64,000 bases of DNA from Myxococcaceae bacterium (GTDB taxonomy: Bacteria; Myxococcota; Myxococcia; Myxococcales; Myxococcaceae): the NCBI GenBank assembly GCA_017881265.1, contig JADGRA010000003.1, positions 37,088 to 101,087 on the forward strand, in the 5' to 3' direction. The notes under the pieces were generated by a model. The model was not told the DNA's origin and did no database searches. It was given only the letters and a program-made list of their open reading frames with translations. Position numbers and translations under genes: made by a program. Positions 1-7,831 of the stretch are shown piece by piece; within the stretch, counting starts at the first letter, position 1, and each line of letters begins with the position of its first letter.

Positions 1-173
1 AAGTCGTCCGGTGCATTGTGTGCCGGGAGCCGGTGAACCAGTGGATGCGGCCCGGAGGGCCGCTGGTGGCGCATTGCTCGCGCTGCGCCCCCATGTCCCC
101 GGAACGCGCCGCGCGCATGGCGCGCATCCGCGCGGCGGCCCAGGCCGTCCGCGCCCGGCGATCCCGGGCGTGA
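1..173 (+). CDS. C-terminal end of a zinc-ribbon-like protein (5' truncated by window edge)
   Basis: An open frame enters from the left edge (codons in phase with base 3) and stops at TGA 171-173. The visible 56 residues start with two cysteine pairs, CIVC and, about 24 residues on, CSRC, a spacing typical of a small zinc ribbon, followed by a strongly basic, Ala/Arg-rich helical tail. It is too short for the usual length cut-offs but has the composition and codon bias of its neighbours. Function is unknown; it may be a small zinc-binding protein or the tail of a larger one. Confidence 0.55.
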   Translation, partial: VVRCIVCREPVNQWMRPGGPLVAHCSRCAPMSPERAARMARIRAAAQAVRARRSRA

Positions 174-174
174 C

Positions 175-1017
175 TTAGAAGTGCCCCACCAACGCGGCGC
201 CGGCCCCGTCGGTGCCGAAGGCCAGGGGGATGAGTTGCAGGTGCAGGACGCTGCTGCCCTTCAATTCGTCGGCGAGGTGGCTGGAGGCGTTGGGGTAGGT
301 GAAGATGTTGGCCTCCCAGATGAGGCTACCGCCCACCAGGTTGATGAGGGCGCGCGTGCCCTGGTGCTGCCCCCAGTAGACGAAGGCGCAGACGCCCGCA
401 TTCACCGCCAGCCCCACGATGTGGTTGAAGGCCGAGTGGTAGAAGGCTTCATTCTTCACCTCGGCGTCGAAGAGGGCGCGGACGGCGGCGGACTTCGCCG
501 CACGTGCCTCCGGGGTGGCGTCCGGCATCTTCTCGACGGTTTCCCAGCCGAAGGCCACCGGCGGGGGTAGCACCAGCGTCTGCAGGAGGCCCACCCAGCT
601 GGTGGCGATGTTGACTTGCGCCACCAGGCGGGAGCCGCCGGTGGAGGTGGCGTTGATGATGGTCTCGGCGACGATGACGGTGCCGTAGACGGCCGACCAG
701 CCGTAGTACCAGAGGCGCGCGTTCCCGTACTGCCCGGCGAGGACGGCGGCCATGCGCTCGGTGTCAGGCGAGTCCAGCGCGGCCTGGGCCTCGACGGGCG
801 CTGTGCGCGGGGCGTCATCCGCGGCGCGGGCTCCGCCCGGGAGGAGTGTCGCGGCGAGGAGGACGACCAGTCGAAGCGGAGGCGCGATGCGGCGGAACCT
901 TAGGGAGGGCCGGTGGCGGCCGCAATCGCTTTGCGAGCGCGCTGCCCGGGTTTTCGCACCAGCGGCCTCACCGGCCGGCAGACGAGGGCGGCGACCGCGG
1001 CCGTTCATCCAGGGCAT
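175..1017 (-). CDS. Hypothetical exported/membrane protein
   Basis: The 280-codon frame carries a signal-like hydrophobic segment at about residues 48-65 ending in an Ala-rich cleavage-like site (GARAAD). The mature part (about 215 residues) holds several hydrophobic stretches, including ones near residues 105-150 and 195-235, and aromatic residues. The first ~45 residues are Arg-rich and unlike a leader, yet no ATG, GTG or TTG codon lies between Met4 and the hydrophobic segment, so the ATG at 1017 (or Met4 at 1008) is kept. It overlaps the upstream esterase gene by 50 bases, suggesting one transcript. No family was recognised. Confidence 0.6.
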   Translation of the reverse strand: MPWMNGRGRRPRLPAGEAAGAKTRAARSQSDCGRHRPSLRFRRIAPPLRLVVLLAATLLPGGARAADDAPRTAPVEAQAALDSPDTERMAAVLAGQYGNARLWYYGWSAVYGTVIVAETIINATSTGGSRLVAQVNIATSWVGLLQTLVLPPPVAFGWETVEKMPDATPEARAAKSAAVRALFDAEVKNEAFYHSAFNHIVGLAVNAGVCAFVYWGQHQGTRALINLVGGSLIWEANIFTYPNASSHLADELKGSSVLHLQLIPLAFGTDGAGAALVGHF

Positions 1018-2197
1018 CCAGGTGCGCCCGGAACGCGGGCAAGCCCGGCTCCCCGGTCCTTTCCCCTAGTTGCACGGCCTGCCGGTAGCACTCCCGCGCG
1101 GCGTCCAGCTGGCCGGCGCGTTCCAGCCCCTCGCCGAGGCTGTCCTGGGCGTTGGCGGACAGCGGATGGGCCCCGGTGTTGAAGCGGAGGAGGTCCAGGG
1201 CCTCCCCCACGGCCCGGCGCTGGAGCGCCGCGTAGCCGAAAGCGTTCACCACGGCTTCCGGCGCCTCCACCGCATACCCCCAGCGTTCGGAGAGGCCCCG
1301 GAAGTGGGCCGCCACCATGGCCAGCGACGCCGGCGCCTCGCGCGGCATTCGCCAGCCCGAGAACAGGTGCCGCAGCGCGGCGTAGTAGCCGAGGAGGACG
1401 GAGGAACCATGGTCCTCCTCCGGCAGCCGCTGCCAGCGGAAGTCGAAGCCCGGCCAGGGCACCGCCCGCATGCCTTGGGCGAAGCCGTCGAAGTCCTGCA
1501 GGACGGGCGGAGACGCTTCCCTCTCGCCCAGCGTCACGTACAGGCCCCGGGGCACCCGTCCTGTGCCGGCTTTCAGCGCGCGTGCCTCCCGCAACAGCAG
1601 CGCGTCGTCCCACACCAGGCTGGGGCTGGCGGCGACGACGGCCTGGAAGAGGGCCGGGCGGCTGAGGAGGGCGTGGATGCCCAAAAGCCCCCCGAGGGAG
1701 TGTCCGGCATAGAGGCGCAAGGGGACGGTGCGGTAGCGCGCTTCGATGGCGGGGGCGAGTTCGTGCTCGAGGAAGTCCAGGAAGGACTCCCCGCCTCCCG
1801 CCGTCGGGAAGTCGGTGCGCTCCGCCGCCGTCCCGCGGTTGGGCGTCAGGTCGCGGGTGCGGTGGGTGTTGAGGATGCCCACCAGGAGGACTTCCGGCAT
1901 GAGCCCGTTGCGGGCGAGGAATTCGGCCGTCGCCCGCGCATGGCCGAGGTGCGCCTCCGCGTCGGTGAGGTACAGCACGGGGTAGCGTTGTTGCCCGCTG
2001 GCATAGGAGGCGGGCGTCACCACCGCCAGCACCCGTTCCTCGCCGAGGACTCTGGACTGCAGGGTGAGGCGTTCGGCGCCGTCCAGGCTGCCCGCGGCCT
2101 GGGCCGGGGGCGAAAGGAGGAGGAGCCACACAAGCACCCTCGCCCAGCCCACGCGGGGGACTCTCGCCAGAGGACGCACCGGGGGCAGTTCTCCCAC
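968..2197 (-). CDS. Exported alpha/beta-hydrolase (esterase D / Fes-like) with C-terminal TPR
   Basis: A GTG start is followed by a signal peptide (hydrophobic VLVWLLLL at about 21-28, then AQAA). The central region matches the putative esterase family that includes esterase D and enterobactin-type esterases: the nucleophile elbow GHSLGG puts the serine near residue 167, and EEDHGSS near residue 265 supplies a candidate catalytic histidine. The last ~80 residues (from about 320) look like two TPR units (repeated A...G.LD...Y..A). Similar fusions occur in secreted esterases of Gram-negative bacteria. Several in-frame GTG codons within the first 24 codons make the exact start uncertain. The substrate, possibly a siderophore ester or S-formylglutathione-like thioester, cannot be told. 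Confidence 0.75.
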   Translation of the reverse strand: MGELPPVRPLARVPRVGWARVLVWLLLLSPPAQAAGSLDGAERLTLQSRVLGEERVLAVVTPASYASGQQRYPVLYLTDAEAHLGHARATAEFLARNGLMPEVLLVGILNTHRTRDLTPNRGTAAERTDFPTAGGGESFLDFLEHELAPAIEARYRTVPLRLYAGHSLGGLLGIHALLSRPALFQAVVAASPSLVWDDALLLREARALKAGTGRVPRGLYVTLGEREASPPVLQDFDGFAQGMRAVPWPGFDFRWQRLPEEDHGSSVLLGYYAALRHLFSGWRMPREAPASLAMVAAHFRGLSERWGYAVEAPEAVVNAFGYAALQRRAVGEALDLLRFNTGAHPLSANAQDSLGEGLERAGQLDAARECYRQAVQLGERTGEPGLPAFRAHLDALDERPRSPPSSAGR

Positions 2198-2340
2198 GGG
2201 CGTGGTTCCGGCCGTCCGGGGTTTGCGGCCGACGGGGCCGCCCGCGCTGCCAACGGGCCGGCGTGCCGGGCCGGTGCCGGCGAGGGGCTGGCGTTTGGCG
2301 CTGCCCGGGCCGGGGGGGCCGCGTTAGTAGGAAGGGCACC

Positions 2341-3066
2341 TTGGCGCGGACGCTTTACGACTTGGCCGGTGCGGAAGACGACCGGCGCTTCAGCCCCTAC
2401 TGCTGGCGTGTGAAGATGGCCCTGGCGCACAAGGGCTTGGACTTCCAGACGGTGCCCTGGCGCTTCACGGAGAAGGAGGCCATCGCCTTCTCGTCCCAGG
2501 GCCTGGTGCCGGTGCTGGTGGACGGCGAGCGCGTCGTCACGGACAGCTGGGCCATCTGCCAGTACCTGGACAACGCCTACCCGGACACCGCGCCGCTGGC
2601 TGAGGGCGCCCAGGCCTGGGCGCACGCCCTTTTCGTGAAGCATTGGACGGAACGCAGCCTGCAGGTGGCCCTGGCCCCCATCCTCTACCTGGACATCCTC
2701 GCCCACCTGCACCCGAAGGACCGGGCGTACTTCCGCACCTCCCGGGAGGCGCGCATCGGCACCACGCTGGAGGCCTTCACCGCGGACCCACCGGCCCACC
2801 TGGAGAGGCTGCGCAAGGTTCTGGAACCCCTCCGGGCGACGCTGGCCGCGCAGCCCTTCGTCGGGGGCCCATCTCCGTCAGTGGCCGACTACGTCGTCTT
2901 CGGCGCCTTCCAGTGGGCGCGCTGCATCTCGAGCGTGCAGTTGCTGGACGCCGAGAGCCCTGTCTTCGCCTGGCGCGAGCGCATGCTCGCGCTGTACGGA
3001 GGGCTGGGCGGAAAAGCGCTCGGCTATTCCACCATCCCTGCCACCTCCGGAGGAGCCTCAAGATGA
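2341..3066 (+). CDS. Glutathione S-transferase family protein
   Basis: The N-terminal thioredoxin-fold domain (about residues 1-80) shows the GST pattern: SPYCWRVKMALAHKGLDF at the glutathione site, VPVLVDGERVVTDSW with the cis-proline, and the following helix. The C-terminal all-helical domain has the conserved PSVADYVVFG capping motif near residue 180. A TTG at 2341 is preferred because AGGAAGG lies just upstream and upstream codons give an atypical Arg/Gly-rich leader. It ends in an ATGA overlap with the next gene, another GST, so the two are probably co-translated. Expected to be cytosolic and glutathione-dependent; substrate unknown. Confidence 0.85.
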   Translation: MARTLYDLAGAEDDRRFSPYCWRVKMALAHKGLDFQTVPWRFTEKEAIAFSSQGLVPVLVDGERVVTDSWAICQYLDNAYPDTAPLAEGAQAWAHALFVKHWTERSLQVALAPILYLDILAHLHPKDRAYFRTSREARIGTTLEAFTADPPAHLERLRKVLEPLRATLAAQPFVGGPSPSVADYVVFGAFQWARCISSVQLLDAESPVFAWRERMLALYGGLGGKALGYSTIPATSGGASR

Positions 3067-3761
3067 TTGACCTGTCCTACTGGCCCACGCCCAACGGGCA
3101 CAAAATCACCATCTTCCTCGAGGAGGCGGGGCTGCCGTACCGGCTGGTGCCCGTCGACATCACCAAAGGCGAGCAGTTCCAGCAGGGCTTCCTGCGCATC
3201 TCCCCCAACAACAAGATGCCAGCCATCGTCGACCATGCCCCGGCTGACGGCGGCCCCCCGCTCGCGGTCTTCGAGTCCGGGGAAATTCTGGAATACCTGG
3301 CCAACAAGACGGGGCGCTTTCTGCCGACTGAGTTGCGCGCGCGCACCGCCGTCATGCAGTGGCTCTTCTGGCAGATGGCGGGACTCGGACCGATGCTGGG
3401 GCAGAACCACCACTTTTTGCAGTACGCGCCGGAGAAAATCCCCTACGCCATCGACCGCTACGTGAAGGAGACCACGCGGCTGTACCGCGTGCTGGACACG
3501 CAGCTGGCCGGACGGGACTTCATCGCAGACGCCTACTCCATTGCTGACATGGCCTGCTACCCGTGGATTGTCCCCCACGAAAGGCAGGGCCAGAAGCTGG
3601 AGGACTTCCCCAACGTGAAGCGCTGGTTCGAGGCGCTGAAGCAGCGGCCGGCCGTCCAGCGCGCCTACACGCTGGGGCCGAAGGTGAGTGCCTCCCCGAT
3701 GGTTCTGACCGAGGAGGTTCGCCGCATCCTCTTCAACCAGGTGGTGCCAGCCGCGCGCTGA
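3063..3761 (+). CDS. Glutathione S-transferase, YghU/YfcG-like (Nu class)
   Basis: 232 residues with the layout of Nu-class GSTs: N-terminal WPTPNGHKITIFLEEAG, then SPNNKMPAIVDH with the cis-proline and ESGEILEYLA, then the helical domain with WLFWQMAGLGPMLGQNHHF and DFIADAYSIADMACYPW. In E. coli YfcG and YghU, proteins with this pattern bind glutathione and act as disulfide reductases; that activity is inferred here by family. The ATG overlaps the stop of the preceding GST (ATGA), so the pair forms a two-gene operon. The N in TPNGHK corresponds to the position that replaces the usual catalytic Tyr/Ser. Confidence 0.88.
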   Translation: MIDLSYWPTPNGHKITIFLEEAGLPYRLVPVDITKGEQFQQGFLRISPNNKMPAIVDHAPADGGPPLAVFESGEILEYLANKTGRFLPTELRARTAVMQWLFWQMAGLGPMLGQNHHFLQYAPEKIPYAIDRYVKETTRLYRVLDTQLAGRDFIADAYSIADMACYPWIVPHERQGQKLEDFPNVKRWFEALKQRPAVQRAYTLGPKVSASPMVLTEEVRRILFNQVVPAAR

Positions 3762-3774
3762 GGAGCCGGCCCCC

Positions 3775-4641
3775 TCAAGCCTGCTCGCCCGCGCCCGGGA
3801 AAAGGCGGTCCGCCATGGCCGTCAGCGCGGTCTGCAGCGCCTGCACCCGCCCGGCCGGAAGGCCGTAGGTGGACAGCCAGATGCCCGCGTGCAGCGCGTC
3901 CTGGCCGGGCTCCATCTCCACGAGGAGGGTAGCCTCCTCGTGGCTGCCCAGCGTCGCGAAGAGGCCCCGCGGCGCCGAGACGAAGTCCACCGTGCCAGAA
4001 AGCCGCTCGGCCCCCAGCTGCAGCTGTAGGGCCCGGCCCGTGGCGAAGCGCGAGGCGTCCGGGCTGGGCGCCAAGCCCTCCGCGCTCCACACTTTCCCCC
4101 AGATGGCCGTTTTTCCTCCGCGCGCGGCCCGGCGCACCCACACCATGTCGCGCGTCTTGCCCGGGTGCCGCTCCAGGTAGTGGCGCAGGGCGTGGAGGTA
4201 GAAGCGCCAGCCGAAGTCCGTCCCGTCGAAGAAGTCGTCCCAGCTGTCGCCCTCCCCGAAGCCGGACTGGACCAGCCGCACCAGCACCTGTCCGCCGGAC
4301 GCCTCCAGCGTCCAGTCCACCGCCATGGGTTCTGCCGGCGGCGCCGTGCTTCCGGCGCCGGAGGGGCCGCTTTCTCCGGGCGAGTCTGGCTGGGGCACAG
4401 CTTCGTCCCGCCAAACCAGATGGCGCCCGGGCTCCCAGGCCACCACGCGGGTGTGCCACTGCAAGGCGGGGCCCCAGGCGAAGGTGAGTTCCTCGCCAAG
4501 GCCGGGCCTCCCGCTGGCGACGGGCGGAAACCACCGCGCCAGCTGCGTGGGTTCCGTGAGGGCGGCCCAGACGGCCTCCCGGGGCGCGTGAATGCGCACT
4601 TCCCATTCAATGGTGCGGCCTTTGGGTTTGCTGGACGGCAC
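3775..4641 (-). CDS. SRPBCC (AHSA1-type START-like) domain protein
   Basis: 288 residues. The first ~150 residues have the SRPBCC/AHSA1 signature: EWEVRIHAPREAVWAALTEP, LARWFPP, then alternating strands ending in FDGTDFGWRFYLHALRHYLE. A second, weaker, related segment follows (residues about 165-285), suggesting a duplicated fold. The family binds hydrophobic ligands or acts in stress response; no ligand can be named. The GTG at 4641 follows an excellent GAGGAGGT ribosome site, better than the earlier GTG at 4656. It lies 16 bases downstream of the ArsR-type regulator gene, an arrangement common for this family, and shares its promoter. Confidence 0.8.
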   Translation of the reverse strand: MPSSKPKGRTIEWEVRIHAPREAVWAALTEPTQLARWFPPVASGRPGLGEELTFAWGPALQWHTRVVAWEPGRHLVWRDEAVPQPDSPGESGPSGAGSTAPPAEPMAVDWTLEASGGQVLVRLVQSGFGEGDSWDDFFDGTDFGWRFYLHALRHYLERHPGKTRDMVWVRRAARGGKTAIWGKVWSAEGLAPSPDASRFATGRALQLQLGAERLSGTVDFVSAPRGLFATLGSHEEATLLVEMEPGQDALHAGIWLSTYGLPAGRVQALQTALTAMADRLFPGAGEQA

Positions 4642-4657
4642 GGGTGACCTCCTCACG

Positions 4658-5275
4658 CTAGACGACAGGCTCCTCGGGCCCGGCCTCGCCTGTCCGGGAG
4701 AGGGCGGGGTGGCCGGCCAGGACGAAGCGGAAGGTGCGGCCGCCGGCAGCGTCGGCCTGGTGGTAGCGGGCGGCGAGGGAGGAAAGCGCCTCAGTGACGT
4801 CCCGGGCGAAGCCCCGTTGCGCCTCCGCCGAGGCGAAGCGCACCTCCGTCTCCAGCGTCAGCGTCGGCAGGCGCTTGTTGGCCTGGGCGGCCCGCTGCTG
4901 GAGGATGGCCACTTCCCGCAGCGTGCGCGCGGTGGCCGCCACCTGGTAGGCGGCCGAAAACCGGTCCTGCACCTCGGCCCGTGTCGCGCCGAGAAGGCCG
5001 AGGGCGTCCGGGGAGATGACGTAGGCGCGCGCCGTCGCCTGCAGCAACCGCTCCACCGTGCCGCCCTTGCGCCGCTCGCCAACAGCCACCAGCAGCCCCG
5101 CTTTTTCCAGCGCGCGCACGTGGTAGCCGACGCGCTGGCGCGGCAGCCCGAGGGCGCGGGCCACCCCGGCCGCAGACTCGGCTTCCCGGAGGCCGGAGAG
5201 GATGCGCAGGCGCGTGGCGTCCAGCACCGTCGCTGCGGCGTCCAGGGACTGGAGGACTTGAACGGCGGCCTGCAC
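4658..5275 (-). CDS. ArsR-like winged-helix transcriptional regulator
   Basis: 205 residues; residues about 10-80 form a winged helix-turn-helix of the ArsR/GntR-like type (DATRLRILSGL, then ARALGLPRQRVGYHVRALEKAGLL, then a wing ERRKGGTVERLLQ). The rest (90-205) is probably a dimer/effector domain. It heads a two-gene operon with the SRPBCC protein. The predicted start GTG at 5275 has no ribosome site, and a well-formed promoter ends only a few bases upstream, so the message is probably leaderless. A symmetric operator overlaps the promoter, suggesting autorepression. The effector is unknown. Confidence 0.82.
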   Translation of the reverse strand: MQAAVQVLQSLDAAATVLDATRLRILSGLREAESAAGVARALGLPRQRVGYHVRALEKAGLLVAVGERRKGGTVERLLQATARAYVISPDALGLLGATRAEVQDRFSAAYQVAATARTLREVAILQQRAAQANKRLPTLTLETEVRFASAEAQRGFARDVTEALSSLAARYHQADAAGGRTFRFVLAGHPALSRTGEAGPEEPVV

Positions 5276-5278
5276 AGG

Positions 5279-5310
5279 ACAGTATTATTTGTCCAGACAA
5301 AAGAAACTGT
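5279..5310. promoter_or_regulatory. Nested inverted repeat, candidate operator of the ArsR-like regulator
   Basis: Perfectly symmetric arms: ACAGT (5279-5283) pairs with ACTGT (5306-5310), and TTTGTC (5288-5293) pairs with GACAAA (5296-5301), all around one centre at 5294.5 with 4-base gaps on each side. It lies immediately upstream of the regulator gene and spans the space between its -35 and -10 boxes, as expected for an autorepressor site. Binding is inferred. Confidence 0.65.
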
Positions 5311-5313
5311 CAA
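5284..5313 (-). promoter_or_regulatory. Sigma-70 type promoter for the ArsR-SRPBCC operon
   Basis: Read on the minus strand, a perfect -35 box TTGACA (5313-5308) is followed after 18 bases by AATAAT (5289-5284), five of six matches to the -10 consensus. The start codon of the regulator begins 9 bases after the -10 box, so transcription probably starts at or next to the GTG. This is the most AT-rich spot for several kilobases. Confidence 0.68.
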
Positions 5314-5416
5314 TCGGCTACCCATGGGACTTGGGGCCCCCAAGCCCTTGAAGCCAGGGGGCGGCCCGGCCGGTTGGGGCCTAGAGTGCGTGCCCCCGGC
5401 TTCTTCTGGAGGGTGC

Positions 5417-5755
5417 ATGCGCAGCGTTGGCTTTCTGTTTCCCTGTGTCCTTTTGCTACCTGTCCTGGCGCGTGCGGCGGCGGGCGAAGCCGCCAGCGGC
5501 AAGCCCATCTACAACGCCCAGTGCGTCATCTGCCATGGCAAGACAGGCGACGGAAACGGGCCCGTGGGCAAGAGTCTCAGCCCCCGGCCCCGGGCCTTCA
5601 GCGAGGGCAGCCTCTCCCCGGACGCCACCCTCTTCAAAATCATCCGGAAGGGCGGGAAGGCCAACGGGTTGTCCAAGGACATGGACGCGTACCCGCAATT
5701 CACGGACCAGCAAGTCTGGGACCTCATCGCCTACATCAAGACGCTGGCGAAGTAG
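5417..5755 (+). CDS. Small periplasmic c-type cytochrome
   Basis: 112 residues: signal peptide (about 1-21, ending ARAAA), one haem-binding motif CVICH at 36-40, and a C-terminal helix with DQQVWDLIAYIKTLAK typical of class I cytochromes c. Methionine ligand candidate is in KDMDAYPQF near residue 90. A ribosome site TGGAGGG (5407-5413) precedes the ATG. It stands alone between the ArsR operon (divergent) and the DUF1295 gene (convergent), so its redox partner is not indicated. Likely a mobile electron carrier in the periplasm. Confidence 0.88.
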   Translation: MRSVGFLFPCVLLLPVLARAAAGEAASGKPIYNAQCVICHGKTGDGNGPVGKSLSPRPRAFSEGSLSPDATLFKIIRKGGKANGLSKDMDAYPQFTDQQVWDLIAYIKTLAK

Positions 5756-5767
5756 CGCCCGCGCCCG

Positions 5768-6661
5768 TCAGCGCCGCCTTCTCGGCCACGGCACCAGGGC
5801 CGATGTCAAGCGCAGGTGCGCCGCCCAGCCGGGGTGTCGCGACAGCATGCGGCGGTCCATCCAAGGAATGCTGACCAGGACAAACAACAGCGTGATGCTG
5901 ACGGCCCCCAGCCCCGTCCAGGCCCAGCCCGGGCCAGAGGCCAGGCCAAATAGGTAGAGGCCCCACCAGAACAGGACTTCTCCGAAGTAGTTGGGGTGCC
6001 GGCTGTAGGCCCAGAGGCCGGTGTCGAGGACGGCCTCGGCGTCCTGGCGCGTGCGCAGGAAGCGGCGCAGCTGAAGGTCCGCCACCGCCTCCACCGCGAT
6101 GGCAGCCGCGGTGACGGCGGTGGCCAATGCGTCCAGCGCGCCGAAGCCGGGCGCCGGGCGGGCCAGCGCCGGGTACAAGGGCAGCATGGCGAGAAACACC
6201 CAGGCCGTGGGCATCAGGTGAATGGAGACGAAGCTGGCTGGCCAGTACAGCCGCCCGGTGCGCCCGCGAATCTCGCGGTAGCGGAAGTCCTCGTCATGCA
6301 GCCCATGCCAGCGCGCCGCCCAGTTGGCGGTCAGGCGCAGTCCCCACAAGGTGACGAGGAGGAGGGCCACAGTCCCGCGCGCCTCCGGGGCGTCGGGGTT
6401 GAGACTCGCCCAGTAGACCGCGATGGGAAGCGGGGCGAGGCTCCAGTAGGGGTCATAGACACTCGAGTTGTCGTACCCGAGGCTGAAGAGGAAGACGACG
6501 GCCGTCGCCGCGACGTCGGCCAGAGCCGCCACCACGATGGGATGCTGCCCGCGCAGCGCCCAGCCGACGGCGAGCGCCGCCCCCAGGGCCAGCGCGTACG
6601 CCACCGTCACCCGGAAGCGGCTCTGCCGGCGACTCAGGCGCGGGGCCTTCTCGGGCCTCAT
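5768..6661 (-). CDS. DUF1295 / steroid 5-alpha-reductase-like membrane protein
   Basis: 297 residues with about six to seven hydrophobic segments. Diagnostic motifs of the DUF1295 family are present: DPYWSLAPL, WGLRLTANWAARWHG, DFRYREIR, and in the C-terminal half DTGLWAYSRHPNYFGEVLFWWGLYL, the conserved Asn-Tyr-Phe/His-Pro part shared with isoprenylcysteine methyltransferases and steroid reductases. Function in bacteria is not settled; lipid or isoprenoid reduction is the usual suggestion. Its ATG overlaps the SDR stop (ATGA), so it is the last gene of a four-gene operon. Confidence 0.83.
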   Translation of the reverse strand: MRPEKAPRLSRRQSRFRVTVAYALALGAALAVGWALRGQHPIVVAALADVAATAVVFLFSLGYDNSSVYDPYWSLAPLPIAVYWASLNPDAPEARGTVALLLVTLWGLRLTANWAARWHGLHDEDFRYREIRGRTGRLYWPASFVSIHLMPTAWVFLAMLPLYPALARPAPGFGALDALATAVTAAAIAVEAVADLQLRRFLRTRQDAEAVLDTGLWAYSRHPNYFGEVLFWWGLYLFGLASGPGWAWTGLGAVSITLLFVLVSIPWMDRRMLSRHPGWAAHLRLTSALVPWPRRRR

Positions 6662-7458
6662 CCGTACAGCTGCCGCGTGGCGCGTCCCATCACCCGGATG
6701 GCGGCGCGCTTGGGGAAGAGGCGCACCAACAGGAACGCCGCCAGCCGGTTAAGGGCGCCGGGGACCACACTCGGCCCGCGGCCCAGCGCCGACAGCGTCT
6801 GCTCCACGACGTCCGTCGCCTCCATCAGGCGGATGGACTTCTTGGGCTGGCTTGAGACGTACCCCGGCGTCCGCGTTGCACCCGCCCGGCAGGCGAGCAC
6901 GTCCACCCCCCTGCCGCCCAGTTCGGCCCACAGGCCCTCGGCCAGCACCAGGTTGAAGGCCTTGGAGGCGGCGTAGGAGGCCAAGAGCGGCCCGCCCTGC
7001 GAGCCGGCCAGCGACGTCATGAGGATGAGGCCGCCCCGCCCGCGCTGCGCCATGGGGCGTCCCAAAAGGTGTGCCAGCGTCAGCGGGCCGCGGCAGTTGA
7101 CGTCGATGACGCGCAGCTGTGCTTCGAGTGCATTGTCCAGGAAGGGGCCGATGACGCTGTGCGCGGCGTTGTAGACGAGGAGCCCCACCTCCACCCCGGC
7201 CGCCAGCCGCGCCACCCGCTCGCCCAGGTCCGCCCCGCCCACGTCGGCCGCCTCTACCCGCACCTGGACGCCATGCCGGGCGCGGAGGTCCGTGGCCAGG
7301 GCCTGCAGTGCCTCAGCACGCCGGGCCAGGAGCAACAGGTGCAGGCCGCGCCTGGCCAGGGCCCGCGCGAAGGCCTCGCCGAGTCCGGCCGAGGCGCCGG
7401 CCACCAGTGCCCACGGCCCGTAGCGCTGCTGGAAGCTGCGGCGGGCGCCGGGGTCCAT
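6658..7458 (-). CDS. Short-chain dehydrogenase/reductase
   Basis: 266 residues of the SDR family: nucleotide motif GASAGLGEAFARALARRG near residues 21-38, NAAHSVIG (NNAG equivalent, altered) near 93, catalytic serine in MTSLAG and the YAASK motif with Tyr and Lys. Compared with classical SDRs the post-strand-4 motif is NAAH rather than NNAG. NAD(P)H-dependent reduction of a carbonyl substrate is expected. It is translated from an ATG four bases after the upstream membrane protein gene and overlaps the DUF1295 gene downstream, suggesting they work on the same, probably lipid, substrate. Confidence 0.87.
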   Translation of the reverse strand: MDPGARRSFQQRYGPWALVAGASAGLGEAFARALARRGLHLLLLARRAEALQALATDLRARHGVQVRVEAADVGGADLGERVARLAAGVEVGLLVYNAAHSVIGPFLDNALEAQLRVIDVNCRGPLTLAHLLGRPMAQRGRGGLILMTSLAGSQGGPLLASYAASKAFNLVLAEGLWAELGGRGVDVLACRAGATRTPGYVSSQPKKSIRLMEATDVVEQTLSALGRGPSVVPGALNRLAAFLLVRLFPKRAAIRVMGRATRQLYG

Positions 7459-7462
7459 CTCT

Positions 7463-7831
7463 TCAAAGGCCGAGAAGGCACGCGCCGAGGGCTAGGCCCA
7501 TGACGGCGTCCACCGCCGCCAGACGCGTCGCGCCCGGGGTGCGCTTCCAGGCGCCGAAGAAGACAAGCGCCGACAGGCCCAGCTTCTCCACCGCGCCGAG
7601 GAGAAGGGCCGGTCCCTGCACTTCCCGGTGGAAGGCCGCGTAGAGGAGGAGGCCACCCACCAGCGCCGCCAGGAGGGCCCAGTGGCGGGCCAGCAGAAGC
7701 GTGAAGGCGTCGTCCGTCTGGACGCCAAACGTCAGCCGGGCCAGAGACAGCCGCGGGGCGAACAGCTGGGGCAGGGCCAGCACGGTGTAGGCGCCCACCA
7801 CCAGAAGGACGGTGTCGACGTGCGCGCTCAC
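7463..7831 (-). CDS. Small four-helix membrane protein
   Basis: 122 residues with about four hydrophobic segments (near 5-22, 45-62, 70-90 and 102-120). The GTG start overlaps the stop of the channel gene (GTGA), so it is coupled to it. No family was recognised with certainty; small integral proteins of this size and topology are common in myxobacteria. The position between a potassium channel and an SDR gives no clear role. Confidence 0.62.
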   Translation of the reverse strand: MSAHVDTVLLVVGAYTVLALPQLFAPRLSLARLTFGVQTDDAFTLLLARHWALLAALVGGLLLYAAFHREVQGPALLLGAVEKLGLSALVFFGAWKRTPGATRLAAVDAVMGLALGACLLGL

